Assembly: GCF_019263745.1 (NCBI RefSeq)
Contig: NZ_CP077107.1
Location: forward strand, 2,480,001 to 2,544,000
DNA: 64,000 bases
Reading direction: 5' to 3'
Source of the DNA: Methanospirillum hungatei
GTDB lineage: Archaea > Halobacteriota > Methanomicrobia > Methanomicrobiales > Methanospirillaceae
The translations under genes were made by a program, and so were the position numbers. Below, piece after piece: positions 52,722-62,258 of this stretch. How positions within the stretch are numbered: the stretch's first letter is position 1; every line of letters starts with the position of its first letter. Below the pieces are notes generated by a model that did not search any database, was not told the DNA's origin, and saw only the letters and a list, made by a program, of their open reading frames with translations.

Positions 52722-53629
52722 ATTATCATGACCTTTCTGGAGGAATCGCCATAGAAATGATACCCGGACCCTCCTTCGATAAGAACATCAAGAATTTTTT
52801 CTGAATCAACCACCCGGTTTCCTGCAAGAACTGAAACCTTTCGTTTGAAAAAACTTTCAGGAAGCATAGTTGCAGTCGGACCAATGAGAAATATTTTTGA
52901 AGCCGTATTACATGCTTGAAGAATTCCTTCCAACGTGTCATTCAGTAATGTTGTCCCGGAGATGATCACCATATCAGCGGTTGCAAGTTCCATAGGGAGA
53001 TCTTCCTGACTGACAAAAAAGGGTATCTCTTCTGCTTTCAGGGTTCTTATATCCAGTTCAGCGATACGGTAGGGGATCTCTTTTTCTTTAAATGATTTAA
53101 TCACCGGGATCAGGGCCCCGATAACAACTGCCTTATGTACGTCTTCAAGGTGAACAAAGGAAAAAATATCATCGCCTTCATCAATCCGATATCGTCCTGC
53201 TCCTTCCTCTGGATTATTCCGCCAAATTCCATCAGAAAGAGCATTCAGAGTTGCAATCGCAATGGCCCGTTTTATCGGGGCAGGCTGAGTCAGATATTTG
53301 AAAACATCGGTGACCTTCATTCCCTTCAATTTTCCTGCCTTGGGCATCGCTCGTGCCGAGGAGGGACAACAGACTGATTCCGGAATCGCCTTGATGGGAG
53401 TAAAACAGATCCCTGCTGATCCGTCAGACAATTGCACACCAGTATAGAAGATACCAATCACTACCCGATCAAGAGTAATGGTTTTAATCTGATCGCCATA
53501 CCGATCCATCAGACGGTTTTTGGTCTCTTCTAGAATCGAACCACCGATGGAGAGATCGATATCAGGAGAGGCAGAGAGGGTGAGCCCCTCATCCTGACCA
53601 TCTGATGGTGCCAGAGTATCAGTATTCAT
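52712..53629 (-). CDS. DUF364 (putative heavy-metal chelation) protein
   Basis: 305 residues. The C-terminal half carries the DUF364 features: VVIGALIPVIKSFKEK, then RIAELDIRTLKAEEIPFF, then ADMVIISGTTLLNDTLEGIL and GPTATMLPESFF. The N-terminal half is the associated domain (VVIGIFYTGVQLSDGSAGIC, VCCPSSARAM). Members with this order are proposed to bind metal ions or metal chelates; no reaction is known. Cytoplasmic. It overlaps the methyltransferase upstream by 4 bp, forming an operon of binding protein, methyltransferase and DUF364. Confidence 0.82.
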   Translation of the reverse strand: MNTDTLAPSDGQDEGLTLSASPDIDLSIGGSILEETKNRLMDRYGDQIKTITLDRVVIGIFYTGVQLSDGSAGICFTPIKAIPESVCCPSSARAMPKAGKLKGMKVTDVFKYLTQPAPIKRAIAIATLNALSDGIWRNNPEEGAGRYRIDEGDDIFSFVHLEDVHKAVVIGALIPVIKSFKEKEIPYRIAELDIRTLKAEEIPFFVSQEDLPMELATADMVIISGTTLLNDTLEGILQACNTASKIFLIGPTATMLPESFFKRKVSVLAGNRVVDSEKILDVLIEGGSGYHFYGDSSRKVMIIKE

Positions 53630-54666
53630 CTGACCATCTTCTCTGCGGCATGTACATGTGATACTCCAAAAGTGGTGTCAAGAGTCCCGGTCCGGATGCA
53701 TGAAAGTCCATATTTTTTAAATAACCCTTCAAAATGCTCCGGATGACAGAGTGGATGACCGGCACTCTGGAGAGAGCGTTCAAGTTCCACAACCGCATTC
53801 TGCATCGGAACACATCCCGGAGAGCAGAAATAATGATTGGATACCAGAATACCTCCATCTTTTAAACCATTGCTGACCAGACGGAATATCTCATCCAGAT
53901 CATTTCTGAATTTATAGAGGAGATGGGAGATGAGAATGATATCGTACTCAGGTTTATAGACCTCGGTTCTGATATCCCCCTCTCTCGCAATAATCCTCTT
54001 TTCCAGACCATATTTCCGGATATACGAGTCCGTCAATTCAATAACATGGGGCTGATCCAAGATAACGGCATCCATATCTGGGTTTAACTGGCAGATACCA
54101 ATCGTATATAGCCCGTGACCCCCTCCAATGTCGAGCATTTTTTTCCGTTCTGCAAAACCCGGAAGGTCTCCAATCCACCTGGTCAATGCCTGAGCTTCAC
54201 CCTGAATGACTCGTTGGGCCAGCATATCGAGATGATCCAGGGATGGTCCCGGACCGGAGGTTGGTACCATACCGTCGGTGCTTTGCATGGCCTCAGAAAG
54301 GAGATCCCACCGGGAACCTGATTTTGAACTCCCAAGAATTACATCTCCCTGGTAATAGGGACTCTCTTTTGTCAAAAAATCCCTGGATATCTGAGTGTTT
54401 GAATACTTATCTCCATCCACTGACAAAAAGTTCATGGATACCAGAGCATTTAAATAACTCCGACTGAGCATTCCACACAAGGGAAGAGATGAAACTATCT
54501 CTTCTCTACTTGCTGATTTGGATTTCTCAAGATAATCAAACACACCCATCTTTAGGGCACTTGCCAAAATCATCTGTCGCTTATATCCGGTAACAATGGT
54601 GTCAATCTCCTGAAATCCATCAGGAAACTTGAGAGAAGAGACTGGTGTCGCACTTATATTTTCCAT
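53626..54666 (-). CDS. Class I SAM methyltransferase with dimerisation domain (O-methyltransferase type)
   Basis: 346 residues. N-terminal helical dimerisation unit (about 25-110: YKRQMILASALKMGVFDYLE) as in acetylserotonin/small-molecule O-methyltransferases; then a SAM-binding Rossmann fold with LDIGGGHGLYTIG, VILDQPHV and a DIILISHLLYKF segment. Such enzymes methylate small molecules. In this position, between a metal-chelate binding protein and DUF364, it may modify the chelate; that is inference. Overlaps DUF364 by 4 bp; the binding protein ends 10 bp upstream. Confidence 0.88.
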   Translation of the reverse strand: MENISATPVSSLKFPDGFQEIDTIVTGYKRQMILASALKMGVFDYLEKSKSASREEIVSSLPLCGMLSRSYLNALVSMNFLSVDGDKYSNTQISRDFLTKESPYYQGDVILGSSKSGSRWDLLSEAMQSTDGMVPTSGPGPSLDHLDMLAQRVIQGEAQALTRWIGDLPGFAERKKMLDIGGGHGLYTIGICQLNPDMDAVILDQPHVIELTDSYIRKYGLEKRIIAREGDIRTEVYKPEYDIILISHLLYKFRNDLDEIFRLVSNGLKDGGILVSNHYFCSPGCVPMQNAVVELERSLQSAGHPLCHPEHFEGLFKKYGLSCIRTGTLDTTFGVSHVHAAEKMVR

Positions 54667-54676
54667 TATTGACTCC

Positions 54677-55705
54677 TTATTGATTTACCGAGAGTATGGA
54701 ATTGGCCTCTTCATCAGTGAGATCATACCGGTAGAATTGTTTGAAGAAGGTTTTCAACTCACTTACCATATCGACATCCTCAAAAGTTTCAGGATAGAGA
54801 GTCTTTGCAAGCCAGAGGAACCCAAGCGGACTTTCAGGAGATGGTCTGTCCCACCAGAAACCGCCTATTGGTACATTGTATACCTCACCATTCTTAATTG
54901 CTGAAAGGCCGGATAACTGAGGATTGTTTACGATATCATTGGAAGGATAGGTTCCGTCAGTATTTCCCCGGATAATCAGAACATCAGGGTCCCATTCGGC
55001 TAATTTTTCCGGATTTACTTTTGCATCCCCAAGATCTTTTGCTACATTGATCCCTCCGGATGTTGTTACAAATGAGATTCCCCAATTCGTATCAGTCGCC
55101 AGATCCTTGTTAGAGGTATAAAAGACAGTCTTTCTCTCATTTTCCGGAACAGACTTCATCCGGTCATTGATAAATTTCTTCTTTTCATCCCAGTAGGAGA
55201 TCAGTTCTTCTGCTTTTTCAGGATTATTCAGGAGTTTTCCAAATGCTCTGAATTCATTATATATCGTATCTGCAGATGCTTTCCCCGTATATGCCTGGAA
55301 GACAGGAAGATTGTTCTCAACAATTTTTGCATTGCCTTTTGGTGCTGTTACACTGTTAATGACAACATCAGGTTTCAGTTTTAGAATAGTTTCCATATTC
55401 AGATCATCAAAACTTCCTGCATTAGGAAGATCCTTAAGATTTGGAAACATCTTCAAAAACATGGGAAACAGGTTCATTGAAGAGATTGCAACCACAGTAT
55501 CTGGATCTCCCATGATAACTATCTCCTGTGCAACTCCTCCCTGACAGGCAATAACGATTCTTTGAATATCGGTTGGAACTGTTATCTCTGTCCCACTCAT
55601 GTCTGTTACTGTCTGAGTTTGGGTATCAGCGAGTACTGGAAAAATACAGGTAATACCAATTAGAAGAAAAATTGTCAGAATAGTAGAGTTTTGTCGTTCT
55701 TTCAT
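54677..55705 (-). CDS. Metal-chelate ABC transporter substrate-binding protein (1)
   Basis: 342 residues: signal peptide (about 1-27, ending PVLADTQ) and a helical-backbone (BtuF/FecB) binding protein: VTDMSGTEITVPTDIQRIV, LKPDVVINS, and a GGFWWDRPSPESPLGFLWLA segment. The WDRP motif is shared with the binding protein at 58694. ATG 55705 is preferred to GTG 55714, with GAGTGAT upstream. First gene of the minus-strand operon with the methyltransferase and DUF364. Confidence 0.9.
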   Translation of the reverse strand: MKERQNSTILTIFLLIGITCIFPVLADTQTQTVTDMSGTEITVPTDIQRIVIACQGGVAQEIVIMGDPDTVVAISSMNLFPMFLKMFPNLKDLPNAGSFDDLNMETILKLKPDVVINSVTAPKGNAKIVENNLPVFQAYTGKASADTIYNEFRAFGKLLNNPEKAEELISYWDEKKKFINDRMKSVPENERKTVFYTSNKDLATDTNWGISFVTTSGGINVAKDLGDAKVNPEKLAEWDPDVLIIRGNTDGTYPSNDIVNNPQLSGLSAIKNGEVYNVPIGGFWWDRPSPESPLGFLWLAKTLYPETFEDVDMVSELKTFFKQFYRYDLTDEEANSILSVNQ

Positions 55706-55867
55706 ATATATCACTCAGGATATCTGGTTTTTTCATCCTGGTAATATGAGTTTACTTGTATGAATGATTAATTTATTGATTTTGTAAATGATTGGTGTTA
55801 AATTAACTAATTAAATCAAAAAAGTTAATGGAATAAAGTATTCCATTCGAAATCTTCAGGATTTCTG

Positions 55868-56929
55868 TTAAATCTTTGCTTTCCCACTTAAAATTTCATT
55901 GATTTGATCTTTGGTAATCTTGTATCCAAAAAATTTTTCGTAAAAATCGGATATTTCTGATTCTAAATCAATCTCTTTAAATTTATCAGGATATACTGTT
56001 TTTGCAGTCCACATAACCATTAAGGGTAATTCAATACCACGGTTAGCCCATATATGAGCTCCAAAGGGTCCATTATAGATTGCTTTATTTTTTACTGCGG
56101 TAATTTCTGAAAATTGTATATCATCTAGTATTCCGGTGATATCGCTCTCACTGGAGACGATTATTACATCCGGATTCCATTGATTAATCTGTTCGGGATC
56201 TGTTTCTAATGATTCGGTTGGCCTTGATACGTTACTCACACTTATTCCTCCAGCTTTGGTGATCCACCAGTCTGCAATTTTATGAGGAACGGACATGGAT
56301 TTATATGATAGATATAATATCTTTTTACGCTCATTATCTGGAATAGTCTCTGCAATCGTGGATATCTGGTGGATGGTATTATCAAAATACGTTAAATATT
56401 CTGAAGCTTGTTCCTCTTTGTTATACACTTCACCCAAAAGTGTCATGAGATCTTTTACATCGTTGTCATCCACCCATGAAAGGTAAATAACAGGGATTCC
56501 ACTACCTTCAAGAAGTTCCACTGTGGATTTGTCCATGGTAAAACAGAGATCAGGATTCATACCAATTATCTGTTCAACACTTGGTTGGTTTGTCGAGATC
56601 TGAATCGAATCAGCGTTTTTTAGATTTGGAGCAAATATGTATTGATATTTCCATCTTCCCTGTTTTTTGAAGGATTCTGGGAGATCATTCATGATGGTTT
56701 CGCCTTTTCCCAAAGTAAAGATAAAACTATTCTGGACGGGCACTGATCCAAGAGTAATTACCTTTTCAACAGGCACCGGTATTTCGACTGATCGCCCGTC
56801 CATATCTGTAACTATTTTTGATGGCTGTCCTGCTGAACCTGGAAAAATGCATGTCGCACTTAAAAAAACCCCCATTATTAAAATCGAAATGATCAATCTC
56901 GAAAATGGAGTAATCGATGATTTACTCAT
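55868..56929 (-). CDS. Metal-chelate ABC transporter substrate-binding protein (2)
   Basis: 353 residues: signal peptide (about 1-32, FPGSAGQP) and the BtuF/FecB fold (VTDMDGRSVEIPVPVEKVI, MNPDLCFTMDK, WNPDVIIVSSES). Instead of WDRP it has GAHIWANRGIELP, so its ligand pocket differs from those of the other three. Separate transcription unit, 153 bp before the first binding-protein operon. It probably shares the BtuCD-type permease. Confidence 0.88.
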   Translation of the reverse strand: MSKSSITPFSRLIISILIMGVFLSATCIFPGSAGQPSKIVTDMDGRSVEIPVPVEKVITLGSVPVQNSFIFTLGKGETIMNDLPESFKKQGRWKYQYIFAPNLKNADSIQISTNQPSVEQIIGMNPDLCFTMDKSTVELLEGSGIPVIYLSWVDDNDVKDLMTLLGEVYNKEEQASEYLTYFDNTIHQISTIAETIPDNERKKILYLSYKSMSVPHKIADWWITKAGGISVSNVSRPTESLETDPEQINQWNPDVIIVSSESDITGILDDIQFSEITAVKNKAIYNGPFGAHIWANRGIELPLMVMWTAKTVYPDKFKEIDLESEISDFYEKFFGYKITKDQINEILSGKAKI

Positions 56930-57280
56930 ATAACATATGTGAAGTGGCAGGATAATTAATATTTTTGGTTTCTTTTTGTATAAGTTAACATTTTTAAATT
57001 AATTCACCTTTTCCTAGTGTTCATTTTTGAAGTGTAAGATATTGATACAGGTATGTAATATGGATGGCTCATTTCATACGTAATCATAAAAACCGGAAAA
57101 ATCCTGATTTCTATCCATTTATGGTCTGTAATTTATTTTGCATCACACCATTGGTCGTACATTATCGAGAATGTTCTTCGTAGAAGTGATGATTTCTGCC
57201 CTGATTCAATATTTCGTAGTAATCTATTAATTTTATTATTTTTATTTTCGTTAAAGTAAATTAAAAATATTTATTAACTT
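56930..57280. other. Divergent promoter region, no coding frame
   Basis: 351 bp between the binding protein (2) and the fourth moeA. AT-rich at both ends with TATA-like stretches. No strong hairpin or tandem repeat was seen by eye. Confidence 0.5.
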
Positions 57281-58498
57281 ATGATCGAAGATCTTGTTTC
57301 ATCTATTAACCAGGTGATCAAAATACCACGGATAACTTCCTTAAATGAATTACTTCCTTTCAATGAAGCGAAAAATATCTTATTACAGTCATTTTCAAAA
57401 CCTATGACCTTGAAAAAAATTCCAACTATTCACGCATCTGGTCATACACTATCACAACCGGTCTATTCGAATCGTACAAATCCACCGGTATTACTGAGTG
57501 GACCGGATGGAATAGCAGTAAAGAGTATTGAAACGTTATTGGCGAGCCAGAAAAATCCTGTGTTAGTTCATGCTGTAAGAGTGAATACCGGGATGCCTAT
57601 GCCGGAGGGATATGATGCTGTTATCATGATTGAAGAAGTCACGGAAATCGAGGAATCATGTTTCAGGATACACACTCCAGTTACTCCATATCAGAATACC
57701 ATTTCTCAAGGGATTGATATTCAAAAAGGCGATATTGTTCTTGATGCTGGACATGCCATCAATTCTTTTGATATCGGCGCATTACTGAGCTATGGAATCC
57801 TGGAAGTTCCGGTGTTGCATATACAGGTAGGGTTGATTGCAACCGGCGATGAAATTATTCCTTTACAGAAAATACCACTTCCCGGACAGATTGTAGATTC
57901 AAATTCCCACATGATAGCATCTTATCTTGAAGAAATTGGAATCACTCCCGTTTTTGGCCAGGTCGTTCCAGATGATCCCACATCAATTACTGAAGAAATC
58001 GAAAAAATTATTGATAAATGTGATCTGGTTCTGATCTTTGGAGGATCTTCAGCTGGATCAAAAGATTTCACGGTAGATGCCATTGCTGATGGAGGAGAAC
58101 TCATGTTTCATGGAGTTGGTATGGCTCCGGGAAAACCTGTATCACTTAGCTCAATGCATGGAAAACCAGTAATTGGAATGCCAGGCCCTTCTATAGGTTC
58201 TCTGATTGTTCTCTATGAGATGATTTATCCTCTTTTAACGAACTGGGGATTGTCAATTCCCCCAAGTGTCTATGTAAAAGGAAAACTTATGGAGACTGTT
58301 CTTCCTTTTCCTGGATTTGATCTCTTTCTCATGATGAAAGTCACAATGAATGATGGAGTAAATGAGATAACTCCTGTTCCAAGAGTGTTTGGTCATATGA
58401 TGGGAGTCAGGGCTAATGCAATTCTTCATGTTAATGAAGGTTCAGAATCTTTAGAAAAAGGGAGCTTTGTATCTGTAAAAATGACCAGAATCAGGTAA
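57281..58498 (+). CDS. MoeA, fourth copy (divergent)
   Basis: 405 residues. MoeA order is kept: N-terminal helix (LPFNEAKNILLQSF), Asp76 in SGPDGIAV, MIEEVTE, ATGDEIIP, FGGSSAGSKDFT. But the classical PGHPVS reads PGPSIG, and the segment before the active-site Asp differs from the others. It lacks the PBP extension of the copy at 36551. Sits among transporter genes rather than with the other three, suggesting a specialised role such as a different metal or cofactor. Confidence 0.85.
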   Translation: MIEDLVSSINQVIKIPRITSLNELLPFNEAKNILLQSFSKPMTLKKIPTIHASGHTLSQPVYSNRTNPPVLLSGPDGIAVKSIETLLASQKNPVLVHAVRVNTGMPMPEGYDAVIMIEEVTEIEESCFRIHTPVTPYQNTISQGIDIQKGDIVLDAGHAINSFDIGALLSYGILEVPVLHIQVGLIATGDEIIPLQKIPLPGQIVDSNSHMIASYLEEIGITPVFGQVVPDDPTSITEEIEKIIDKCDLVLIFGGSSAGSKDFTVDAIADGGELMFHGVGMAPGKPVSLSSMHGKPVIGMPGPSIGSLIVLYEMIYPLLTNWGLSIPPSVYVKGKLMETVLPFPGFDLFLMMKVTMNDGVNEITPVPRVFGHMMGVRANAILHVNEGSESLEKGSFVSVKMTRIR

Positions 58499-58693
58499 TG
58501 ATATTAAAATCATAGAATCTATTTTTTCTGCGATCCACGTCTCCTGATAGATAATTATCACAAGTTACTGATCATAACATTGAATCAATCACAATTGACT
58601 CGTTTCAAAATCAAACCACTATTATTATTTAACCATTTGAACAAATCATCTTAGTACATTAAATGAAGTAACATGTGAATAGGAGTTAACTTA

Positions 58694-59773
58694 ATGAAAA
58701 ATAATGTATTTCTAGCATTTGTTGTGCTGATTATCACCATTGCCTGCATTTTTCCCATGTCTGCAGATACTCAGGCATCTGAACGGACGATTTCTGATGC
58801 TCTTGGCAGAGAACTTACTATCCCTGCAGAGATCACCGGAGTTGTAAGTACTGCCCCGCCAACAACGATGACCCTGTACCTGATTGCACCGGATCTCATG
58901 CTTGGATGGAACTCTGAACTCACCCCCCTCCAGAAAAAGTATATTCCTAAGCAGTATCAGAGCATCCCCGTCGTCGGAGGATGGTTTGGAAAAACTGATG
59001 GTAATTTTGAGACATTCATCAAACTCAATCCAGACATCATCCTTGAAGGCAGAACCATCACCGGAGACCCGGTAGATGTCAATGCTGTTGAGGATAGACA
59101 GTCACAATTCGGGGATATCCCACTCATAACAGTTCAGGATACTGCAAATATATCTGGGTATGCAAAATCGATCTCCTTTATTGGTGATGTCCTGAATAAG
59201 AAAGAAAAATCAGATGCTCTGGCTGCATATTATCAGACTGCGTTAAAAACAGTCAAAGATATAGTCTCGACTATTCCTGAAGGAGAGAAGATCAAGGTCT
59301 ATTATGCAGAAGGGCCGGATGGTCTTGCAACCGATCCAAGCGGATCCCAGCATGCAATGCTCATTGACTATTGTGGTGGTAAAAATGTTGCCGAGACGAC
59401 GATAACACCAGGATATGGTATGACTCCTGTCTCACTTGAACAGGTGTTAAGCTGGAATCCGGAGGTTATCATCGCCAGTGATTCAAAATTCGCCTCATCA
59501 GTTCTCACCGATTCGCTCTGGAAAGATGTCCCTGCAGTTCAGTCAGGCAGAGTATACGGAGTCCCCGTTTCACCATTCTCCTGGTTTGACCGCCCACCAG
59601 GAACGAACCAGATTCCTGGGCTGTACTGGATGCTCCACACCCTGTACCCGGAGAAATTTTCTACCGAACAGCTGAAAGAGAAGATTACTGAATTTTATTC
59701 ATCATTCTATGGAGTAGAGGTATCTGCACCAGAGCTGGATGGTCTGCTCAGTGATGTTCCGGTTTACGAATGA
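58694..59773 (+). CDS. Metal-chelate ABC transporter substrate-binding protein (3)
   Basis: 359 residues: signal peptide (about 1-24, ending PMSADTQA) and a BtuF/FecB-type domain (ISDALGRELTIPAEITGVV, LNPDIILEG, WNPEVIIASDS, and PFSWFDRPPGTNQIPGLYWM). The binding-site segment with W-x-DRP resembles copy (1). AGGAG precedes the ATG. It begins the operon binding protein, methyltransferase, radical SAM. Confidence 0.9.
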   Translation: MKNNVFLAFVVLIITIACIFPMSADTQASERTISDALGRELTIPAEITGVVSTAPPTTMTLYLIAPDLMLGWNSELTPLQKKYIPKQYQSIPVVGGWFGKTDGNFETFIKLNPDIILEGRTITGDPVDVNAVEDRQSQFGDIPLITVQDTANISGYAKSISFIGDVLNKKEKSDALAAYYQTALKTVKDIVSTIPEGEKIKVYYAEGPDGLATDPSGSQHAMLIDYCGGKNVAETTITPGYGMTPVSLEQVLSWNPEVIIASDSKFASSVLTDSLWKDVPAVQSGRVYGVPVSPFSWFDRPPGTNQIPGLYWMLHTLYPEKFSTEQLKEKITEFYSSFYGVEVSAPELDGLLSDVPVYE

Positions 59774-59779
59774 TGACAT

Positions 59780-60424
59780 ATGGAACAAAAAGATAACCCT
59801 AATATGGGGAAAAAAGATAGCAAACGTTTTTTAACGATTGCTGACACTATTTTTTCTCCCATTTATCCTGTTATTGCAGAACAGATCGTCACGAACACCG
59901 GTATTCATTCCGGGACAGCCCTTGATGTCGGGAGCGGCCCCGGGCATCTTGCAACCGCTCTGGCTCTTGCTTCTGAATGTACGGTTCATGCTCTTGACTG
60001 CTCACCAGATATGATAAAGATCTGTCGAACCCGGGTTTCTGAAAAAGGGCTGAACAAGAGAGTTATTCCGGCACTGGGAGATGTTCGTGAAATCCCTTAT
60101 GATGATAATACCTTTGATCTCATCGTCAGCAGAGGATCATGGTTTTTCTGGGAGGATTTATCAAAAAGCCTTTCAGAGATTTACCGGGTTATGAAACCAG
60201 GTGGGAAAACCTATATCGGAGGCGGTTTTGGAACCGCTGCATTAAAAGAACAGATCGTTGCAGCGATGAAAGAGAGAGAATCCGATTTTGAAGCGGGAAT
60301 GAAGGAACGAATGACATCCCGTTCGCCTTATATCATCACGTCTACATTAGAGAATATCGGGGTTCATAATTACAATCTTATAAACGATGATTCCGGTATC
60401 TGGCTCATGATGGTGCGGGAATGA
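59780..60424 (+). CDS. Class I SAM-dependent methyltransferase
   Basis: 214 residues, the small Methyltransf_11 type. SAM motif ALDVGSGPGHLA, acidic residue in HALDCSPDMIK, GDVREIPYDDNTFDLIVSR and RVMKPGGKTYIGGG. The substrate is not evident; small molecule likely. It overlaps the radical SAM start by ATGA and follows the binding protein by 6 bp, so the three are one operon. It is not closely related to the methyltransferase at 53626, which has an extra dimerisation domain. Confidence 0.88.
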   Translation: MEQKDNPNMGKKDSKRFLTIADTIFSPIYPVIAEQIVTNTGIHSGTALDVGSGPGHLATALALASECTVHALDCSPDMIKICRTRVSEKGLNKRVIPALGDVREIPYDDNTFDLIVSRGSWFFWEDLSKSLSEIYRVMKPGGKTYIGGGFGTAALKEQIVAAMKERESDFEAGMKERMTSRSPYIITSTLENIGVHNYNLINDDSGIWLMMVRE

Positions 60425-62178
60425 CCAATTGTCCCTACTGCCCTCATCACTGTGACATTGCACATGGTGGCACTGGCATCTGTGGAATGTATACCGCAGT
60501 TTATGATGATATAATTGAACGGTTTCCGGATTACTGGCTGATGGTAACACCAGTATCGGTTGAGACGATCCCATTTGTCCACGCCTACCCACAGGCAAAA
60601 GCACTTCAAATCAGTACTATCGGATGTAATCTGAAATGTCCGGGATGTGTATCTGAAGTACTGGTGAGAAAACCGGATGACATGGGAACAGGTCTTCGGT
60701 ACCAGTCAGCAAAAGCCATAATCGATGAAGCGGAGAAGCACGACTGCAGGGGAGTCATTTTCTGTCTGAATGAGCCGACTGTTTCCCTTCCCTCCTTCCT
60801 CAGGGTTGCCCACCTGGCAAAAGAAAAAGGGATGTTTGTTGGATGTTCATCAAACGGGTATTTTTCAGAGCATTCATTAAATCTTCTTCTTCCGGTTGTT
60901 GATATGATAAATATCGGTCTGAAGGGGAGAGACGTGAAGAATCTCAGGGCTTGTGGAATTATTAATGATCAAGTCGTCATCCAAAACATCAAAAAGCTCG
61001 TTCAGGCGGGGGTCCATGTTGAAATTGCACTGATGCATGCAAAGGGGCAGGAGAACGAAGTCATTTCCCAGGCAAAAGAGATTGTTTCCATTTCTGATAG
61101 GATTCCAATCCAGATCATGCGGTGTATGGCATTTGGAGATCTCGGCCAGGAGTATGAACCTTCTATACCGGAATCTGAACTCCAGTGTGATAAGATACGA
61201 GAATTTGCTGACCATGTGTACCTCCTCAATTCACCAGGAACTGCGTATATCAATACCGTCTGTCCAGATTGCGGAGATGTATTATCTAATCGTGAAATGT
61301 ACGGACCAATGGGGTGCAGACCGGTAACATATCTGGATACCGGGTTATGTTCATGCGGATACCAGGTCCCTCTCTCCGGAATTGCATCACCTTCCCGGTA
61401 TGAAGAAGAGGGTATGGATGGCGGATACCGACCTACCCGTGCTCTTGAATTTATACAGGGAATTGTTACCTGCCTTGGAGTTGATGATCTCCTGTGTGCT
61501 CCCCGGCTCTGGAAATTATATCTTGCCCATGGGAAAATCAGTTCAATACACGAACGAATCCAAAAGATTTCTTCATATTATGACATCATCAGTGAAGTTG
61601 CAGAAACTGTTAACAAAAAGGATGCAGGGGAAGAATTACTGTCAGTCATGGAAGAGATGAAAAACAGGGTTTCTGATGCAGTGAAGGAAACTTCTCATCC
61701 CCGTGTTCTCTATACCATGGGATACCCGATATTCTCACTGAACGGAGGCAGATTCGAGAATCAGCTCGTGGATGTGGCTGGAGGCAATCCTGTAAACCGG
61801 ATGATAAAACGGACCGGGAAACCGGGTATAAATCTATCCCATGAAGAGTTTATATCGCTCAATCCTGACTGGATATGCATATCGGGTCTTTTTTCTCTTC
61901 CGAAAGAGGAGTGTATTACATATTGCAAAACCCATGACCTCATGGTCCCTGCGATAACAGAGAATAAGGTCATTGAACTACCGCCATCATGGGATTTTGG
62001 TAGTCCAAGATGGATTCTGGGCCTTATGCTTCTGGCGCAGTCATTCCATCCTGAAAAATGTACCTGGAATATGGATGAGGTTGCTGACCAGTTTTACCAG
62101 CGATTCTATCATATTTCCTATCGATCGGTTCAACCAACCCGGTCATTTATCAAGGCAACAGCAAAAATTTCAGGATAA
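60421..62178 (+). CDS. Radical SAM enzyme fused to a BtuF-like binding-protein domain
   Basis: 585 residues. An N-terminal Cys cluster (C4, C7, C11, C21: CPYCPHHC to ICGMY) is followed by the radical SAM motif C69-x3-C73-x2-C76 (CNLKCPGC) and a core to about 270. Then a zinc-ribbon-like stretch (CPDCGD, CSCG) to ~330. Residues ~385-585 match the C-terminal part of BtuF/FecB-type binding proteins (PRVLYTMGYPIFSLNGG, LNPDWICISG, WILGLMLLAQSFHPEKC). There is no signal peptide, so this binding domain is cytosolic. The core resembles PflA/AmmeMemoRadiSam relatives. The substrate is unknown; the fusion implies that the enzyme acts on, or is gated by, a chelate like that bound by the transporter. 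Confidence 0.85.
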   Translation: MTNCPYCPHHCDIAHGGTGICGMYTAVYDDIIERFPDYWLMVTPVSVETIPFVHAYPQAKALQISTIGCNLKCPGCVSEVLVRKPDDMGTGLRYQSAKAIIDEAEKHDCRGVIFCLNEPTVSLPSFLRVAHLAKEKGMFVGCSSNGYFSEHSLNLLLPVVDMINIGLKGRDVKNLRACGIINDQVVIQNIKKLVQAGVHVEIALMHAKGQENEVISQAKEIVSISDRIPIQIMRCMAFGDLGQEYEPSIPESELQCDKIREFADHVYLLNSPGTAYINTVCPDCGDVLSNREMYGPMGCRPVTYLDTGLCSCGYQVPLSGIASPSRYEEEGMDGGYRPTRALEFIQGIVTCLGVDDLLCAPRLWKLYLAHGKISSIHERIQKISSYYDIISEVAETVNKKDAGEELLSVMEEMKNRVSDAVKETSHPRVLYTMGYPIFSLNGGRFENQLVDVAGGNPVNRMIKRTGKPGINLSHEEFISLNPDWICISGLFSLPKEECITYCKTHDLMVPAITENKVIELPPSWDFGSPRWILGLMLLAQSFHPEKCTWNMDEVADQFYQRFYHISYRSVQPTRSFIKATAKISG

Positions 62179-62258
62179 TTTTTACCTCCCTTTTTTTCTC
62201 ACAGACGTATTTCAAGAGTATATTCTTTGCCCCACAAACCAACCTTCTCTGATCAATT

